From NCBI RefSeq assembly GCF_002356335.1, contig NZ_AP018165.1, positions 2,418,001-2,482,000 of the forward strand: 64,000 bases of DNA, given 5' to 3'. Below are positions 25,237 to 34,276 of this stretch, piece after piece. The notes beneath the pieces are model-generated. The model saw nothing but the letters and a program-made list of their open reading frames with translations. It made no database searches and had not been told where the DNA came from. This DNA comes from [Mycobacterium] stephanolepidis. GTDB lineage: Bacteria > Actinomycetota > Actinomycetes > Mycobacteriales > Mycobacteriaceae. The first letter of the stretch is position 1. Every line of letters starts with the position of its first letter. The translations under genes and the position numbers were made by a program.

Positions 25237-27057
25237 ATGTGCATCGCGTGCGAGTGGGCCCCGCATTTCTCGTCGTTGAGTACCAAGGCCACGCGTCGGA
25301 CGGCGCTGCGCGCCGCGGCCGCGGTGGCGCTCGGGGCGGGCGCCGTCGCCGCATGCTCTACCGGCACTGATTCGTCGTCCGCGACAGGTGGTGCCAACTC
25401 GGACAGTATCGAGGCGGATTTCGTTTTCCGAAATGGTCGCGTCTACACAGTGTCCGAGCATCAGGAATGGGCCGAAGCGGTTGCCGTGAAAGGCAATACC
25501 ATCAGACATGTCGGTGGCGAGGCGGGTGCGATGGCAATGGTGGGCCCGAGCACCCGCGTCATCGATTTGGGTGGCAAGCTGCTCATGCCCGGATTTGTGG
25601 AAGGGCATATCCATCCGTTCTTCGGTGCCTTCCTCAGCAGTGGCGTGAATCTACAAGTTTCGACCAAGCAAGAGGCGCTGGCAGCTATTGCCAAGTACGC
25701 CAAGGAGAATCCGGATGGGCCGATACGCGGATTTGGTTGGCGTATCGACATGTTCGGGCCGGAGGGGCCGACTCGTCAGGAGTTGGACAGCGTGCTGAAG
25801 GATCGGCCCGGGTTCTTCTTCGCCGTCGACGCGCACAGTATGTGGGCCAACAGTAAAGCCCTGGAACTCGCTGGAGTACATCGAGATACGCCCGACCCAG
25901 TCCCCGGCTTCAGCTACTACGCAAAAGACAGCAAGGGTGAGCCAAGCGGGTACATCTTGGAGATCAGCGCGATGCTCGACCTGATCGATGCCATCGAACC
26001 GGTTACCGCCGAGAGCATGCAGCGTGCGCTTGAAGACTGGTTGCCCAAAGCGGCCGCGGCCGGCATTACGTCGGTGTTCGACGCCGGTGTTCCTCCGGTA
26101 GGGATTCAGGCTGCACTGCTTGGGCTGTACAACGACATTGAGCGCAGGGGCGCGCTGCCGTTCCGCGTGGTGGCGTCCTATGTTGTGAAGGCGCCCCCGG
26201 TCGATGATGCGGTGGCGATGTTCACCCAGACTCGTGACGAGATCGCGAGCGACCTCGTTCAGGTGGGGATGATCAAGATCATGGGCGACGGCACCCAGGG
26301 CGGTTATACCGCCTGGCTGCTCGATCCCTATGCGGACAAACCCGATTCGATCGGCACGTCACCGTTCACAGAGCAGCAGTGGGGGCAGCTGGTCGGCCAG
26401 ATTGATTCCGCCGGTATAGACATGCATGTGCACGCGTGCGGGGAGCGCACGGTTCGGGTGGCGCTGGATGCGTTTGAGGCGGCGATCGCCAAGAACCCCG
26501 CCCGTGATCGCCGGCACTCGATCGCGCACTTGATTTATGTCGATGACGCGGACAACGCGCGGTTCGCAAGGCTTGGGGTCGGCGCCCAGTTCTCCGCGAA
26601 CTGGTTCTCCGCCGATCCAGACACCGTGGTCAACCTGGCGACCCGATATGGCGCGCCTCGGAAGGACAACTTCTACCGGATCCAGGACATACTGCGTGCC
26701 GGTGGGAGAGTGTCGCTGGGAACGGATTGGCCTGCGGCGGGCTACTTCTCCACCTACAAGCCACTCGAATCGATCCAGATCGGTGTTACCCGCCAGCTGG
26801 TCGGTGACCCGAATGTCGAGGTGCTCGGCCCAACTGCCCAGAAGTTGTCGGCGGCGCAGGCGGTGCACGCCAACACGCTGGGTGCCGCGCACCAGATCCG
26901 GATGGAGAACAAGGTCGGCTCGGTGGAGGTCGGAAAGCTCGCCGATCTCATCGTGCTCGACCGCAACATCCTTGAGGGCGACCCACACGATATCCACGAG
27001 GCGGCGGTCACGATGACGATGATGAACGGTCAGATCCGTCACGAGATCACGCGTTGA
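25237..27057 (+). CDS. Exported amidohydrolase (YtcJ-like) lipoprotein
   Basis: 606 residues. The N-terminus has a twin-arginine type signal (TRRTALRAAAAVALGAG) ending in the lipobox VAAC, so it is probably an exported lipoprotein. The amidohydrolase_3 domain starts DFVFRNGRVYTVSE. The metal-binding HxH is in EGHIHPFFG, another His lies in DMHVHACGER, and TDWPAAGYFSTYKPLESIQ leads to the C-terminal beta-sandwich (VGKLADLIVLD). YtcJ-like enzymes hydrolyse amides and formamides; the substrate is unknown. It is divergent from the agmatine operon and may share its regulation. Confidence 0.85.
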   Translation: MCIACEWAPHFSSLSTKATRRTALRAAAAVALGAGAVAACSTGTDSSSATGGANSDSIEADFVFRNGRVYTVSEHQEWAEAVAVKGNTIRHVGGEAGAMAMVGPSTRVIDLGGKLLMPGFVEGHIHPFFGAFLSSGVNLQVSTKQEALAAIAKYAKENPDGPIRGFGWRIDMFGPEGPTRQELDSVLKDRPGFFFAVDAHSMWANSKALELAGVHRDTPDPVPGFSYYAKDSKGEPSGYILEISAMLDLIDAIEPVTAESMQRALEDWLPKAAAAGITSVFDAGVPPVGIQAALLGLYNDIERRGALPFRVVASYVVKAPPVDDAVAMFTQTRDEIASDLVQVGMIKIMGDGTQGGYTAWLLDPYADKPDSIGTSPFTEQQWGQLVGQIDSAGIDMHVHACGERTVRVALDAFEAAIAKNPARDRRHSIAHLIYVDDADNARFARLGVGAQFSANWFSADPDTVVNLATRYGAPRKDNFYRIQDILRAGGRVSLGTDWPAAGYFSTYKPLESIQIGVTRQLVGDPNVEVLGPTAQKLSAAQAVHANTLGAAHQIRMENKVGSVEVGKLADLIVLDRNILEGDPHDIHEAAVTMTMMNGQIRHEITR

Positions 27058-27062
27058 CCGGG

Positions 27063-27476
27063 TTACTTGGCCAACACCACGAGCGGCTTGTCCTTGTCGA
27101 CGACGTAGGTTGCCAGTTCCGAACCCTCGTCATCACCGATATTGCGGACGGAATGGAAAGTCTCGGCGGGGACGAACAGGACGTCTCCGGCGGTGACACT
27201 CTGTGAGCCCTGACCGTCGATGTCATAGACCAGCGTGCCCTTGAGCACGTAGATGATCTCCTCGCCGGGATGTTTGTGGCGGGCAGCGGTGGCTCCCGGC
27301 CGAAAATCGACACGTGTCTGCAGTGCCTCGCGGCCCGGGATGCTCAGATCATGGCGCTGTAAGTCTGTGCGGCTCACCGGCTCACGTTCGGACACAGGGG
27401 GAGATGACCCGCACGCCGCGGCAAGTGTTGCCAGTCCGGCACATGCGCCCAGCACGATCTTGCTGCCGATGTTCAT
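27063..27476 (-). CDS. Cupin-domain lipoprotein
   Basis: 137 residues. A lipoprotein signal (MNIGSKIVLGACAGLATLAAAC) is followed by a single cupin barrel: motif 1 HKHPGEEIIYVLKG and motif 2 GDVLFVPAETFHSVRN. Motif 1 gives H-x-H with Glu and motif 2 has His, so metal binding is likely. GAAGGA lies eight bases before ATG 27476, which is four bases past the stop of the flavoprotein gene. It is the last gene of a four-gene operon. An outer-face quercetinase-like or ligand-binding role is possible but unproven. Confidence 0.75.
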   Translation of the reverse strand: MNIGSKIVLGACAGLATLAAACGSSPPVSEREPVSRTDLQRHDLSIPGREALQTRVDFRPGATAARHKHPGEEIIYVLKGTLVYDIDGQGSQSVTAGDVLFVPAETFHSVRNIGDDEGSELATYVVDKDKPLVVLAK

Positions 27477-27480
27477 GCGG

Positions 27481-28641
27481 TCAGTCCTTCCGTGGAGGTT
27501 TGAGAGTGTCGATACCGGACGGAGGCGCCGCGTTGTCCCGGATGCCGTGGTAGATACCGCGTTTGATGATCCAGGGTTGCAGTACGCGGTCGATCGACCA
27601 CGCTGGGAAGCGGAACGCGTGGCCGGAGGGCGCGAAGACTTCCAGCCCATCGGGCTGTACACCGAGAACCGAGCCCCATCGGTACCTGGGTGGGTGGTAG
27701 GTACGCAAAGGCCGCCCGGATACTCCGGCGCGAACATTTTGAGCCACAAGCCGGTCGGCTCGATTGCGGGCCGAGGTGCGCAGTGCATCGGTGGCCGCGA
27801 CGTCTCCGACGGCGAAGACGTCGGGGTAACCGGGAACCTGCAGTTGTGATGTCACACGGACAAATCCATGGTGGTCGAGTATCTCGGCGGGCAGCCAGTC
27901 CGTATTGGGCTGGACGCGACCGATAGCCCACAGCACAGCATCGGAGAAGACCGGCGGCTGCCCGGAACTCCATTCAACCGGCTCGCTGGTGATTCGGTTA
28001 CCGGTGAATCCGTCGGGGATGAGTGCACGGTGCCCGGGGTGCAACCCAACACGGAGTTCGTTGAGCCGCTGTCGAATCCGATGCCACACTCGTGGCGAGT
28101 GCTGTGTCAGCGCACGCTCGCCGGGGAAATACAGATCGACACGCAGGTTGGGCCATGTCATCGCGATGTTGGCCGCACTACTTACGGCGGCTGCCCCTCC
28201 ACCGATGACGATTACCGTGCCTGCCGAGGCCAGTCGCAGGTGCGCCGCACGCAGCTCTGCGGCGACCTCCACGTTGAATTGCAGTGTCGGCTGTCGCCAG
28301 AAGCCGTTACTGACACCAGTCGAGATGATCAGCGTGTCGTATGGTTCCGCAAGCGATACTCCGTCGCTGTTCTGGGTGAAAACAGTTCGGGTGCTCAAGT
28401 CGACGCCGGTGAGCCGGGCATGCACGGTACGCACGCGGTCCAGCCTGTGAAACCGGTCAAATGGCACCCAGTAGTTCCGTGCCCATTCGTCGGGTCGCGA
28501 GAGCCGTGCCCCTAACTCTTGGCCACTGAGCAACCCGGGTTTGGCGGAGATTCCGACGACATCGCTGTGACGGGCGAGGCGAATCGCCGTGAGCAGGCCG
28601 CTGTCGCCGAGCCCGGCGATAACGACCCGTCTGCGGCTCAC
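27481..28641 (-). CDS. NAD(P)/FAD-dependent oxidoreductase (NDH-2/AIF type)
   Basis: 386 residues. The N-terminal FAD loop VVIAGLGDSG and a second dinucleotide loop VIVIGGGAAAVSSAANIA are present, with VFAVGDVAATDA as the C-terminal FAD-contact motif. This is the pyridine nucleotide-disulfide oxidoreductase fold without a redox Cys pair, as in type II NADH dehydrogenase or AIF-like proteins. The first loop is GxGxxG with Asp in the fifth place. The GTG start overlaps the upstream stop by four bases. It is the third gene of an operon with a methyltransferase and a DUF1295 protein. Substrate unknown. Confidence 0.8.
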   Translation of the reverse strand: MSRRRVVIAGLGDSGLLTAIRLARHSDVVGISAKPGLLSGQELGARLSRPDEWARNYWVPFDRFHRLDRVRTVHARLTGVDLSTRTVFTQNSDGVSLAEPYDTLIISTGVSNGFWRQPTLQFNVEVAAELRAAHLRLASAGTVIVIGGGAAAVSSAANIAMTWPNLRVDLYFPGERALTQHSPRVWHRIRQRLNELRVGLHPGHRALIPDGFTGNRITSEPVEWSSGQPPVFSDAVLWAIGRVQPNTDWLPAEILDHHGFVRVTSQLQVPGYPDVFAVGDVAATDALRTSARNRADRLVAQNVRAGVSGRPLRTYHPPRYRWGSVLGVQPDGLEVFAPSGHAFRFPAWSIDRVLQPWIIKRGIYHGIRDNAAPPSGIDTLKPPRKD

Positions 28642-29531
28642 GCCGATTTCCGTGGCGGGCGCGGCACAAATCGGGAGACCCGTGCGATGACCTCTCGATA
28701 CTCGGGCCGCCGCTGCAGGCTGCGCTGCTCCATCATCGGGATGCTCGAGCCCAGGAACATCCCCAACATGCCCGCGGCGCCGAGGCACAGCCACCACGCA
28801 TCCGCGGGGGAGACCGCAACACCGAAGAGCGCCAGGGAGAGCCAGAAACTGAACTCTCCGAAATAGTTTGGATGCCGAGACCATGACCACAGTCCGCGGT
28901 CCATCACCTCACCGGGGCGACGGTTGCCGGTGAAGCGGTGCATCTGCCCATCGGCGACCAGCTCCAGAGCTACCGCCGCGAGGCCGACAAGACACGCGAT
29001 CGCCGTCAGCCAGCCCAAGTCGCCCCCGGGGCGCGTTACAGCGACATACACCGGCACCATCCCGAGAAAGACCAGCAGTGTGGGGATGAGATGGATGGCG
29101 ACCAGATCGGCCAGGAAGCTCCATCGGCCGGCACTGGCGCGCAGCATCGGGTAGCGCCAATCCTCATGGTGCAGACCAGGAAACGAATACACCCAGTTGG
29201 CGGTGAGGCGCACTGCCCATAGCACGACCACTATTGCGATGAGCCAACAACGCAGCTCATGTACCCCGGACTGACTCCACCAGTAGAGCAGCAGCAGCGG
29301 GGGTATCACACTCCAATAGGCGTCGTAGAAACTCGAATTGCGGTACATCCTGCTGAACACGAATATCACCACCGTGGCCAGCACATCGGCGATCAAAGTA
29401 TCCAGCCACATCCGGCCGGTACCCGGACCCCAGACAAGCCAACCGGCGGCTACGCCTACGGCGATGACATAGGCGACGCCGACGAGCACCAACGATTGTG
29501 ACTTGCCTCGGACGATGGCCTCAGAGCTCAT
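28638..29531 (-). CDS. DUF1295 (steroid 5-alpha-reductase-like) membrane protein
   Basis: 297 residues with about eight membrane segments. The C-terminal signature is WSWSRHPNYFGEFSFW and RRPEYREVIARVSRFVP, as in DUF1295/isoprenylcysteine methyltransferase-like and steroid 5-alpha-reductase-type proteins. SFYDAYWSVIPP near residue 65 is also conserved. The ATG overlaps the end of the methyltransferase gene by 11 bases. Reduction of a lipid double bond or modification of a lipid is plausible, but no activity is known for close relatives. Confidence 0.8.
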   Translation of the reverse strand: MSSEAIVRGKSQSLVLVGVAYVIAVGVAAGWLVWGPGTGRMWLDTLIADVLATVVIFVFSRMYRNSSFYDAYWSVIPPLLLLYWWSQSGVHELRCWLIAIVVVLWAVRLTANWVYSFPGLHHEDWRYPMLRASAGRWSFLADLVAIHLIPTLLVFLGMVPVYVAVTRPGGDLGWLTAIACLVGLAAVALELVADGQMHRFTGNRRPGEVMDRGLWSWSRHPNYFGEFSFWLSLALFGVAVSPADAWWLCLGAAGMLGMFLGSSIPMMEQRSLQRRPEYREVIARVSRFVPRPPRKSA

Positions 29532-30144
29532 GAGGGCTGTTGTCCCTTCGCAACAGCGCGACGAGAAAGTCCGAGTCATCGGCGAAGGGGCGTAGGTCCC
29601 AGGTGGACAGTAGGAGGTCCGGGGTGAGGCCGGCCTCGGCGGCGTCGTCAAGGAATCGAGCGAACTCGTAGTCACGGCCGGCGCCAAAGCCGATCACCGC
29701 GCGGCCGTCTTCCGCGAGGTGTCCGCGTAGGCGCCTCAACACCTGAATTCGGGTGCTCGGAGCGAGAAACGCCATCACATTGCCCGCTGACACGATGAGG
29801 TCAAAGGGTTCGGCGACACCGGCCGAGGGCAGGTCGAGGTCGGCGAGATCGCTGACAATCCACCGTGACCCGGGATGGTCCTGCTCGGCTGCCGCGATGA
29901 GCACCGGGTCGACGTCGACGCCGACCACGTGGTGACCGGCGTCCGCCAGAAATCCGCCCACTCGGCCGGAGCCACACCCGGCATCGAGGATGCGGGCGCC
30001 ACGAGGAACCATCGCGTCCACAAAGCGAGCTTCACCCGCCAAATCCGCACCCTCACGCGCCATAGCGCGAAAGCGCTCGATGTACCAATGCGAATGGTTC
30101 GGATTGGCCGCGACTTTCTGCATCCAGAGGCTCTGCTCAACCAT
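29521..30144 (-). CDS. Class I SAM-dependent methyltransferase
   Basis: 207 residues. Motif I is ILDAGCGSGRVGGFLADAG with the acidic VGVDVDP after strand 2. Post-motif regions are WIVSDLADLDL and FDLIVSAGNVM. The acceptor is not identifiable. It is the first gene of a four-gene operon with coupled ends (methyltransferase, DUF1295 protein, flavoprotein, cupin lipoprotein), which suggests a shared small-molecule or lipid substrate. Confidence 0.82.
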   Translation of the reverse strand: MVEQSLWMQKVAANPNHSHWYIERFRAMAREGADLAGEARFVDAMVPRGARILDAGCGSGRVGGFLADAGHHVVGVDVDPVLIAAAEQDHPGSRWIVSDLADLDLPSAGVAEPFDLIVSAGNVMAFLAPSTRIQVLRRLRGHLAEDGRAVIGFGAGRDYEFARFLDDAAEAGLTPDLLLSTWDLRPFADDSDFLVALLRRDNSPHEL

Positions 30145-30282
30145 GCAGCCATTGTCGCAAGCGACGGTGGCGTTACAGATCAGGGCACGCGAATACCTGA
30201 CTCGACCACCCTCTGATCTGCGAATGCGGTGCTAATCTCATGCCAACCCGGCACGTTATTGCGACGAAGGAGGGGGATGGAA

Positions 30283-30501
30283 ATGCGTTACAGCGCGTGT
30301 GCCACAGCAGTATTGGCGGCCATGCTGATTCTTGCCACGCCGGCTCGAGGTGAGCCTGATTGCCAGTTCTCCGGCGGCCTGGGCCCTGATGCCGCTTGCA
30401 CACAGAGCACCGATGACGATGACCTCACATCCCCGTGGATGTGGCCGGGCGACGACGGATTCGGAGTCGGTTTTGGCGGACCCGGGTACGGCTGGCGCTG
30501 A
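30283..30501 (+). CDS. Small secreted protein
   Basis: 72 residues: signal peptide (MRYSACATAVLAAMLILA, cleavage after PARG) and a mature part of about 50 residues with two Cys (PDCQFS and DAACTQ), an acidic DDDD run and a Gly-rich end. AGGAGGGGG precedes two ATGs (30277 and 30283). Either gives the same mature protein. It resembles small mycobacterial exported proteins of unknown function. Confidence 0.6.
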   Translation: MRYSACATAVLAAMLILATPARGEPDCQFSGGLGPDAACTQSTDDDDLTSPWMWPGDDGFGVGFGGPGYGWR

Positions 30502-30508
30502 TCTGGTA

Positions 30509-31054
30509 CTAGACAAAACCTAAATAGCCGAAGACTCCCGCCGTGGCGACCACGATCAGGGGATTCACCTTCGTAAAGACGAAGATCAGGGTGCATACGC
30601 CGGTGACGGCGTATGCGCGCCAATCGTGGTCGGCGGCTCGGCTCATCACCAGGGAGGTTGCCAGGATGAGCCCGACCGTCAGCGGTGCCAAACCTCTCTC
30701 GACCGCGATGCGCCATTTCGATTTCTGCGCCCGCTGCCAGAATCGGGTTACCGCATACACCAGGGACGCGGCGGGAAACACCATGGCGACCGTCGCGATG
30801 ACTCCGCCGAGGATTCCCCCCGCGACGCCACCGACGGGAAGGCCTGCGGCATATCCGACCATCGCCACGATCAGAATGCTGGGACCCGGCGTGGTCTGGG
30901 AGATCGAAAAGATGTCGGCGAATTGCGAATTGGTCAACCAGTGTTCGTCGCGCACTGATCGAAGGTGCATCTCCGGTAGCACCGCATTGCCACCGCCGAT
31001 GGACATCAGCGACAGTGATCCGAACAACACCACCAGCTGCCAATAGGTGCTCAC
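30509..31054 (-). CDS. Chromate transporter family protein, second half (short-chain CHR)
   Basis: 181 residues with five to six membrane segments. The CHR signature is MSIGGGNAVLPEMH and ISQTTPGPSILIVAMVGYAAG. Short-chain CHR proteins work as pairs of oppositely oriented halves, and the other half is the gene immediately upstream. GTG 31054 overlaps that stop (GTGA). The family exports chromate or related anions; the substrate here is not tested. Confidence 0.85.
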   Translation of the reverse strand: MSTYWQLVVLFGSLSLMSIGGGNAVLPEMHLRSVRDEHWLTNSQFADIFSISQTTPGPSILIVAMVGYAAGLPVGGVAGGILGGVIATVAMVFPAASLVYAVTRFWQRAQKSKWRIAVERGLAPLTVGLILATSLVMSRAADHDWRAYAVTGVCTLIFVFTKVNPLIVVATAGVFGYLGFV

Positions 31055-31620
31055 GTGGACACCTTCCTGGGCCACGCCCAGAAGAGCGCCAACGGGGCGA
31101 GGAGCGCCAGCGTCGCCAGTAGGGGCCAGCGCATCAACCCGTTGAGCGCGAAGCTGGCGGCGAACAAGAGCACCGGGATCAGGCTGGTGAGGCACTTCTG
31201 TCCGGTCTTGATCACCATCGCCAGCGTGAGCGCCACGGCGGCCGCGGAAGCGCCGTGCAATACGCCCTTGACGGCGGGTACTTCTTTGAAGCGAAAGTAG
31301 AAGTACGACACCGCCAACACCAGAACCAGCGGTATCAGGCAGAGACCGACGACGGCCGCGATGGCGCCCAGGACACCGCGCATCTTGGTGCCGACGAAGA
31401 CGGCCATGTTGATCTGATTGGCCCCCGGCAGAATCCGGCACATCGTCATCGCGGATAGGAATTCCTCCTCGCCGAGCCACTTCCTCTCGACGACGAGCAC
31501 CTCGCGCGACCATGCCGACAAGCCACCCCCGAATGAGGCCAGTGCGATGTGGTTGAACGTCCACGCCAAGCGAAACAGGGACACTCGCGGCAGTGGGGGA
31601 TCGCTGTCACCGCTACTCAT
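31051..31620 (-). CDS. Chromate transporter family protein, first half (short-chain CHR)
   Basis: 189 residues, membrane protein with the CHR motif ASFGGGLSAWSREVLV and ILPGANQINMAVFVGTKM. It pairs with the following gene. ATG 31620 overlaps the end of the phospholipase D-like gene by eight bases, so three genes are translationally linked, an unusual context for a chromate transporter. Confidence 0.85.
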   Translation of the reverse strand: MSSGDSDPPLPRVSLFRLAWTFNHIALASFGGGLSAWSREVLVVERKWLGEEEFLSAMTMCRILPGANQINMAVFVGTKMRGVLGAIAAVVGLCLIPLVLVLAVSYFYFRFKEVPAVKGVLHGASAAAVALTLAMVIKTGQKCLTSLIPVLLFAASFALNGLMRWPLLATLALLAPLALFWAWPRKVST

Positions 31621-32644
31621 GCATGAGTTCCGGATCGTGTGGGAAGTCGTCCTCATAGTGTTGACGTGAATCCAGCGGATCGGGCGGATCGTACTGATGG
31701 GAAAGATCCCAGTCGGTGTCGAAGACGTCTTTCAAGCGGGCAACCACAAGGGGGTCGGTGATGGTGATCCCAAGTTCGCGACGCAGGTCGAAGGCGCTGC
31801 GATCGATGTTCATCGAGCCCACCAGCGCCTGGGAGTTGTCGATGATGAGTAACTTGGCGTGCACCCTGAGGTTCTTCTGCTTGTGCACCTTCACTCCAAT
31901 GCGACGCAATGTCCGTAGCGACGCGAACGTGTCCAGAATGTCCCATTCACTGATGCCGTGCCTGCCCCCGCACAGCACACGCACCCTGACACCGCGGTCC
32001 ACTGCCGCGGCGACACGGTCCAAGATGACAGCATCCACATACTTCGGATGTTGAATGTCGAGCCGCTGCTCAGCCGCGTCGATGAACTCCGCCATGTGAT
32101 AGCGGGAGTTCGCATTGCTCCATAACAGGCCGTCGAAGAGTGAAGGTGCCCAGTCACGGTGCTCCCAGTCGGCCTCGAATACTTCGACGATCTGCTTGAC
32201 ATGACTGGGCACGACCGTGACGACGCCATAGTCACGTGTTCGCGTGAAGTACTTCTCGCAGAGGTTGAAGGTCGCCACCAATGCGGCCTTGCCGTCGACG
32301 ACTATCGATTTCTCATGCGTCACATAGAATTTCGGACTAGACCAAGCGACGTTCACCCCGGCAGTGGTGAGCCTCTCGAAGGTGTCGTCGTTGGCGCGAT
32401 TGCCTCCGGACCGCTGCGGGTTGAGCATCACTCGAATGTCGACACCAGCCTTGCGGCGCGCGATGACCGCGTCGATCAAGCCTTCCTCGGTGAAGGTGAA
32501 TTGTTTGATGAGAAGCGATGTTTCTGCGCTCTCAATGAACTGACGAACCGGTTCCAGGCCGTCGTCCGGCTCGACGATCAGGCGAGGCGCGAAGGGGGAC
32601 ACAAGAGCAGAAGCTAGCACCAAGATCGCGCGGTGGTCTGCCAT
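31613..32644 (-). CDS. Phospholipase D-like (cardiolipin synthase-type) protein
   Basis: 343 residues with two HKD motifs: HEKSIVVDGKAALVATFN (about residues 110-127) and HAKLLIIDNSQALVGSMN (about 265-282). Both have the His-Lys-Asp set needed for the phosphatidyl-enzyme mechanism. There is a short hydrophobic N-terminus. It could be a phospholipase, transphosphatidylase or nuclease. It lies upstream of and overlaps the chromate transporter pair, and 62 bases downstream of an acyltransferase. Confidence 0.85.
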   Translation of the reverse strand: MADHRAILVLASALVSPFAPRLIVEPDDGLEPVRQFIESAETSLLIKQFTFTEEGLIDAVIARRKAGVDIRVMLNPQRSGGNRANDDTFERLTTAGVNVAWSSPKFYVTHEKSIVVDGKAALVATFNLCEKYFTRTRDYGVVTVVPSHVKQIVEVFEADWEHRDWAPSLFDGLLWSNANSRYHMAEFIDAAEQRLDIQHPKYVDAVILDRVAAAVDRGVRVRVLCGGRHGISEWDILDTFASLRTLRRIGVKVHKQKNLRVHAKLLIIDNSQALVGSMNIDRSAFDLRRELGITITDPLVVARLKDVFDTDWDLSHQYDPPDPLDSRQHYEDDFPHDPELMHE

Positions 32645-32706
32645 TCACATGAACACTTCGATCCGGCTGGCAACGCCATTGAACCCCAATGCAACTGGCC
32701 GCGCTG

Positions 32707-33759
32707 TTACGGCGTGGCCGGCCGTCGTACCGCAGCCGGCGTAGTAGACCTCCGGAAGATCCGGGTTTTGAGCTCGGTTGCCCGCTTTTCCACCACGAAC
32801 CAACTCGATGCGGCTACCGGCAAGGTGGCCGCCGTGGCGATGGCGAAGAACAACACGGGATTCAACCGGACAAGCCAGAAGGTGGCAAGCATCTGTTGGA
32901 TAGGGAATGCGTAGATGTACACGCCGTACGAAAGATCGTTGCGCAGCCGCGCTCTACGGACCAGGGCGCCCGAAACGATGATGGCGTAGGCCAGGGGCAG
33001 CGCACCTATGACTCGGTAGTTTTGGGTGAATCCGGACGCCATCACAATGGCGGCGCTGAGCATGACCAACGACCAGCGGGCCGGTATCCGGTCTTGGTAC
33101 TGATAGAACATTGCACCCGCGAGGAACACGACGAAGAACCGGGCCAGCATCTGTGGCCAGCTGAACATCGGTGGGGTGTAGGAGACGTAAGCCGCCCAGA
33201 TTGTCGCCAAGACGAACAGAGCTGGAATAACCCAGCGGCGCTTCAGAAGTCCTAAGACGCCAAGGACGGAGACCATGACGTCACAGAGCAGAACGAAGAA
33301 AAGGGTCCAGATAGATCCGTTCCACACCCCCGGAAACGGCACATCGGCGGGAGTGCCGTCGATGCCGATGTAGGCCACGTTGAGTAGGGCGTTGTTGATC
33401 ACATATCCGAGCTCTGCCGATAACGAAATCGGCGTGTTCTGGACCTTGGCTGTGATCGGAGCGATCACGAAGGCGATCACAAGCAAACACACCCATAGTG
33501 CCGGGAAAATACGCAAAACTCGCGAGGCCCAATACTCCTTAAGGTACGGGCGACGCATCCACGCGGCAGTGATGAGGAAACCTGAGATGGCGAAGAATCC
33601 GTCGGCAAAAATATTGCTGAGCAGCCGCACGATTGGTTCGTAGCCAATCTCGCGGCCGGTAAGGGGCCATGAATGATAGAAGACCACGCCGATCGCAAGA
33701 ATGAGACGCCACAGAGTCAGCGCATTGTGCTGTCGATCAAATACCTGCTCAAGCTTCAT
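32707..33759 (-). CDS. Acyltransferase 3 family membrane protein
   Basis: 350 residues with about ten membrane segments. The OafA/acyltransferase 3 pattern is visible: LTLWRLILAIGVVFYHSW (catalytic His), FFAISGFLITAAW and RVLRIFPALWV. Such proteins O-acylate sugars or lipids at the membrane. ATG 33759 has GGGGA just upstream. ATG 33807 or 33816 would add 16-19 residues. It is probably the first gene of a transcript leading into the phospholipase D-like gene. Confidence 0.85.
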   Translation of the reverse strand: MKLEQVFDRQHNALTLWRLILAIGVVFYHSWPLTGREIGYEPIVRLLSNIFADGFFAISGFLITAAWMRRPYLKEYWASRVLRIFPALWVCLLVIAFVIAPITAKVQNTPISLSAELGYVINNALLNVAYIGIDGTPADVPFPGVWNGSIWTLFFVLLCDVMVSVLGVLGLLKRRWVIPALFVLATIWAAYVSYTPPMFSWPQMLARFFVVFLAGAMFYQYQDRIPARWSLVMLSAAIVMASGFTQNYRVIGALPLAYAIIVSGALVRRARLRNDLSYGVYIYAFPIQQMLATFWLVRLNPVLFFAIATAATLPVAASSWFVVEKRATELKTRIFRRSTTPAAVRRPATP

Positions 33760-34276
33760 AATTCCCCGAGGCGCCGATGCTGTGTGTTTACTCTTGCGAA
33801 TGAACATACTGCACAATCCCCACCTGCACCCGACCTACCTCGCTTGAGGAATCTTCAGACCTCAAGTGCTCAAGTTATTTGCGAATTGCTCGAGCTTCTC
33901 TGAGGTCGAACGAGCGAATTCTGTTGGTTCCACGTCGCGCTTTACCCGCTTCCGCCCGCGGAGGTCGACTATGGCCGGTAGTGACGTATAAGTAAAGGTC
34001 ACAGCCATGGACAGCAGATATGCCCGGTTGGGTTCACAAGGGTGAAAGCAGGCGGGAAGAATTTCGCGGCACTCATTGATTCATTGCTGCTGTGCTGCTG
34101 TAAAGCAGTGTCCGGAAGACCGGGACGCCAGTGATACGCCGCGGCGACTGAATTTGCTTGCGAGCGGGGACCGTGGCAATAGTTATTCGCGAAACAGATT
34201 TGCGTGGAGAAGCTGCTCCACGTTGCTTATCCGCACGCTGCGGACAAACCGAAGTTCAGATAAACGGGCAGTTCGG
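33760..34276. other. Intergenic region without a supported gene
   Basis: About 520 bases, less GC-rich than its surroundings, between the divergently placed acyltransferase start and the convergent end of a PPOX gene. It holds a small hairpin (CTTGAGG 33843-33849 with CCTCAAG 33860-33866). A 30-codon GTG frame at 34042 encodes a Cys-rich peptide but has no proper ribosome site. Nothing else is recognisable. Confidence 0.5.

Noticed and set aside
34042..34134. A 30-codon GTG frame encoding a Cys-rich peptide
   Set aside because: The only purine-rich stretch abuts the GTG, and the frame has no other support. It could be a small protein but cannot be claimed.
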